Assembly (NCBI GenBank): GCA_036655915.1
Contig: JAVVPE010000071.1
Span: 1 to 5,496, forward strand
Length of the DNA stretch: 5,496 nucleotides
Direction of reading: 5' to 3'
Origin: JAVWGW01 sp036655915
GTDB lineage: Bacteria > Actinomycetota > Coriobacteriia > Coriobacteriales > Eggerthellaceae
Position numbers and translations under genes: made by a program. The stretch's first letter is position 1, and the number at the start of each line of letters is the position of its first letter. Shown here one piece after another: positions 5,438-5,496 of the stretch. Under the pieces are notes generated by a model, which was given only the letters and a program-made list of their open reading frames with translations, was not told the origin of the DNA and did no database searches.

Positions 5438-5496
5438 GTGAATGCTCTTGAAACTTTAGCGAGTGAAGTCCCTCATCTTCAGCACTCGTTTGACCC
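5438..5496 (+). CDS. atpB: Probable ATP synthase F0 subunit a (atpB), 5' end only
   Basis: The frame opens with GTG and reads MNALETLASEVPHLQHSFD before the window ends, after 19 full codons. There is no stop, and a good ribosome binding site precedes it. The amphipathic, acidic N-terminus that precedes the first helix is compatible with AtpB of Gram-positive F-type ATP synthases. The naming depends mainly on position after a small AtpI-like membrane protein and on the glyA/dCMP deaminase neighbourhood. No diagnostic motif (such as the essential helix arginine) is inside the window. It is cut by the window edge, not truncated. Confidence 0.6.
   Translation, partial: MNALETLASEVPHLQHSFD

Overview
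The window looks like chromosomal DNA from a moderately GC-rich Gram-positive bacterium. An actinobacterium of the Coriobacteriia type fits best: Shine-Dalgarno sequences sit ahead of nearly all genes, protein families are Gram-positive-like, GAA is strongly preferred for Glu, and intergenic stretches are short. The lineage is an inference from style and gene order, not a match to a known genome. All genes are on the + strand.

Region 1 (1-2578) holds two closely spaced genes behind a consensus TATAAT box: a cytoplasmic serine alpha/beta hydrolase of the monoacylglycerol lipase/lysophospholipase type, then glycerol kinase (glpK). If the hydrolase releases glycerol from acylglycerols or lysolipids, GlpK would trap it as glycerol-3-phosphate, so the pair reads as a glycerol salvage module. 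rpiB (ribose-5-phosphate isomerase B) follows glpK after only 19 bases and is probably co-transcribed.

Region 2 (3051-3198) is a boundary. It has an imperfect GC-rich hairpin, a duplicated 12-bp word that overlaps the rpiB stop codon, and an extended -10 promoter candidate ahead of glyA.

Region 3 (3199-4979) carries glyA (serine hydroxymethyltransferase) and a dCMP deaminase (comEB). Together they can supply both substrates of thymidylate synthase: methylene-tetrahydrofolate and dUMP. The best ribosome binding site between them faces a six-codon ORF rather than the deaminase start.

Region 4 (4980-5496) begins with an AT-rich gap holding a candidate promoter. It continues with a small three-helix membrane protein and the first 19 full codons of what is probably atpB (F0 subunit a), so the window ends at the start of an F-type ATP synthase operon. 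The order rpiB, glyA, (small membrane protein), atpB resembles the conserved Firmicutes arrangement known from Bacillus subtilis (rpiB-like gene, glyA, upp, atpI, atpB). Here upp is absent, a dCMP deaminase takes the equivalent place, and the hydrolase-glpK pair sits upstream.

I see no tRNA, rRNA, CRISPR array, insertion sequence, or obviously novel system. The items most worth checking are the tiny ORF before the deaminase, the lost allosteric residues in GlpK, and the nature of the three-helix protein.
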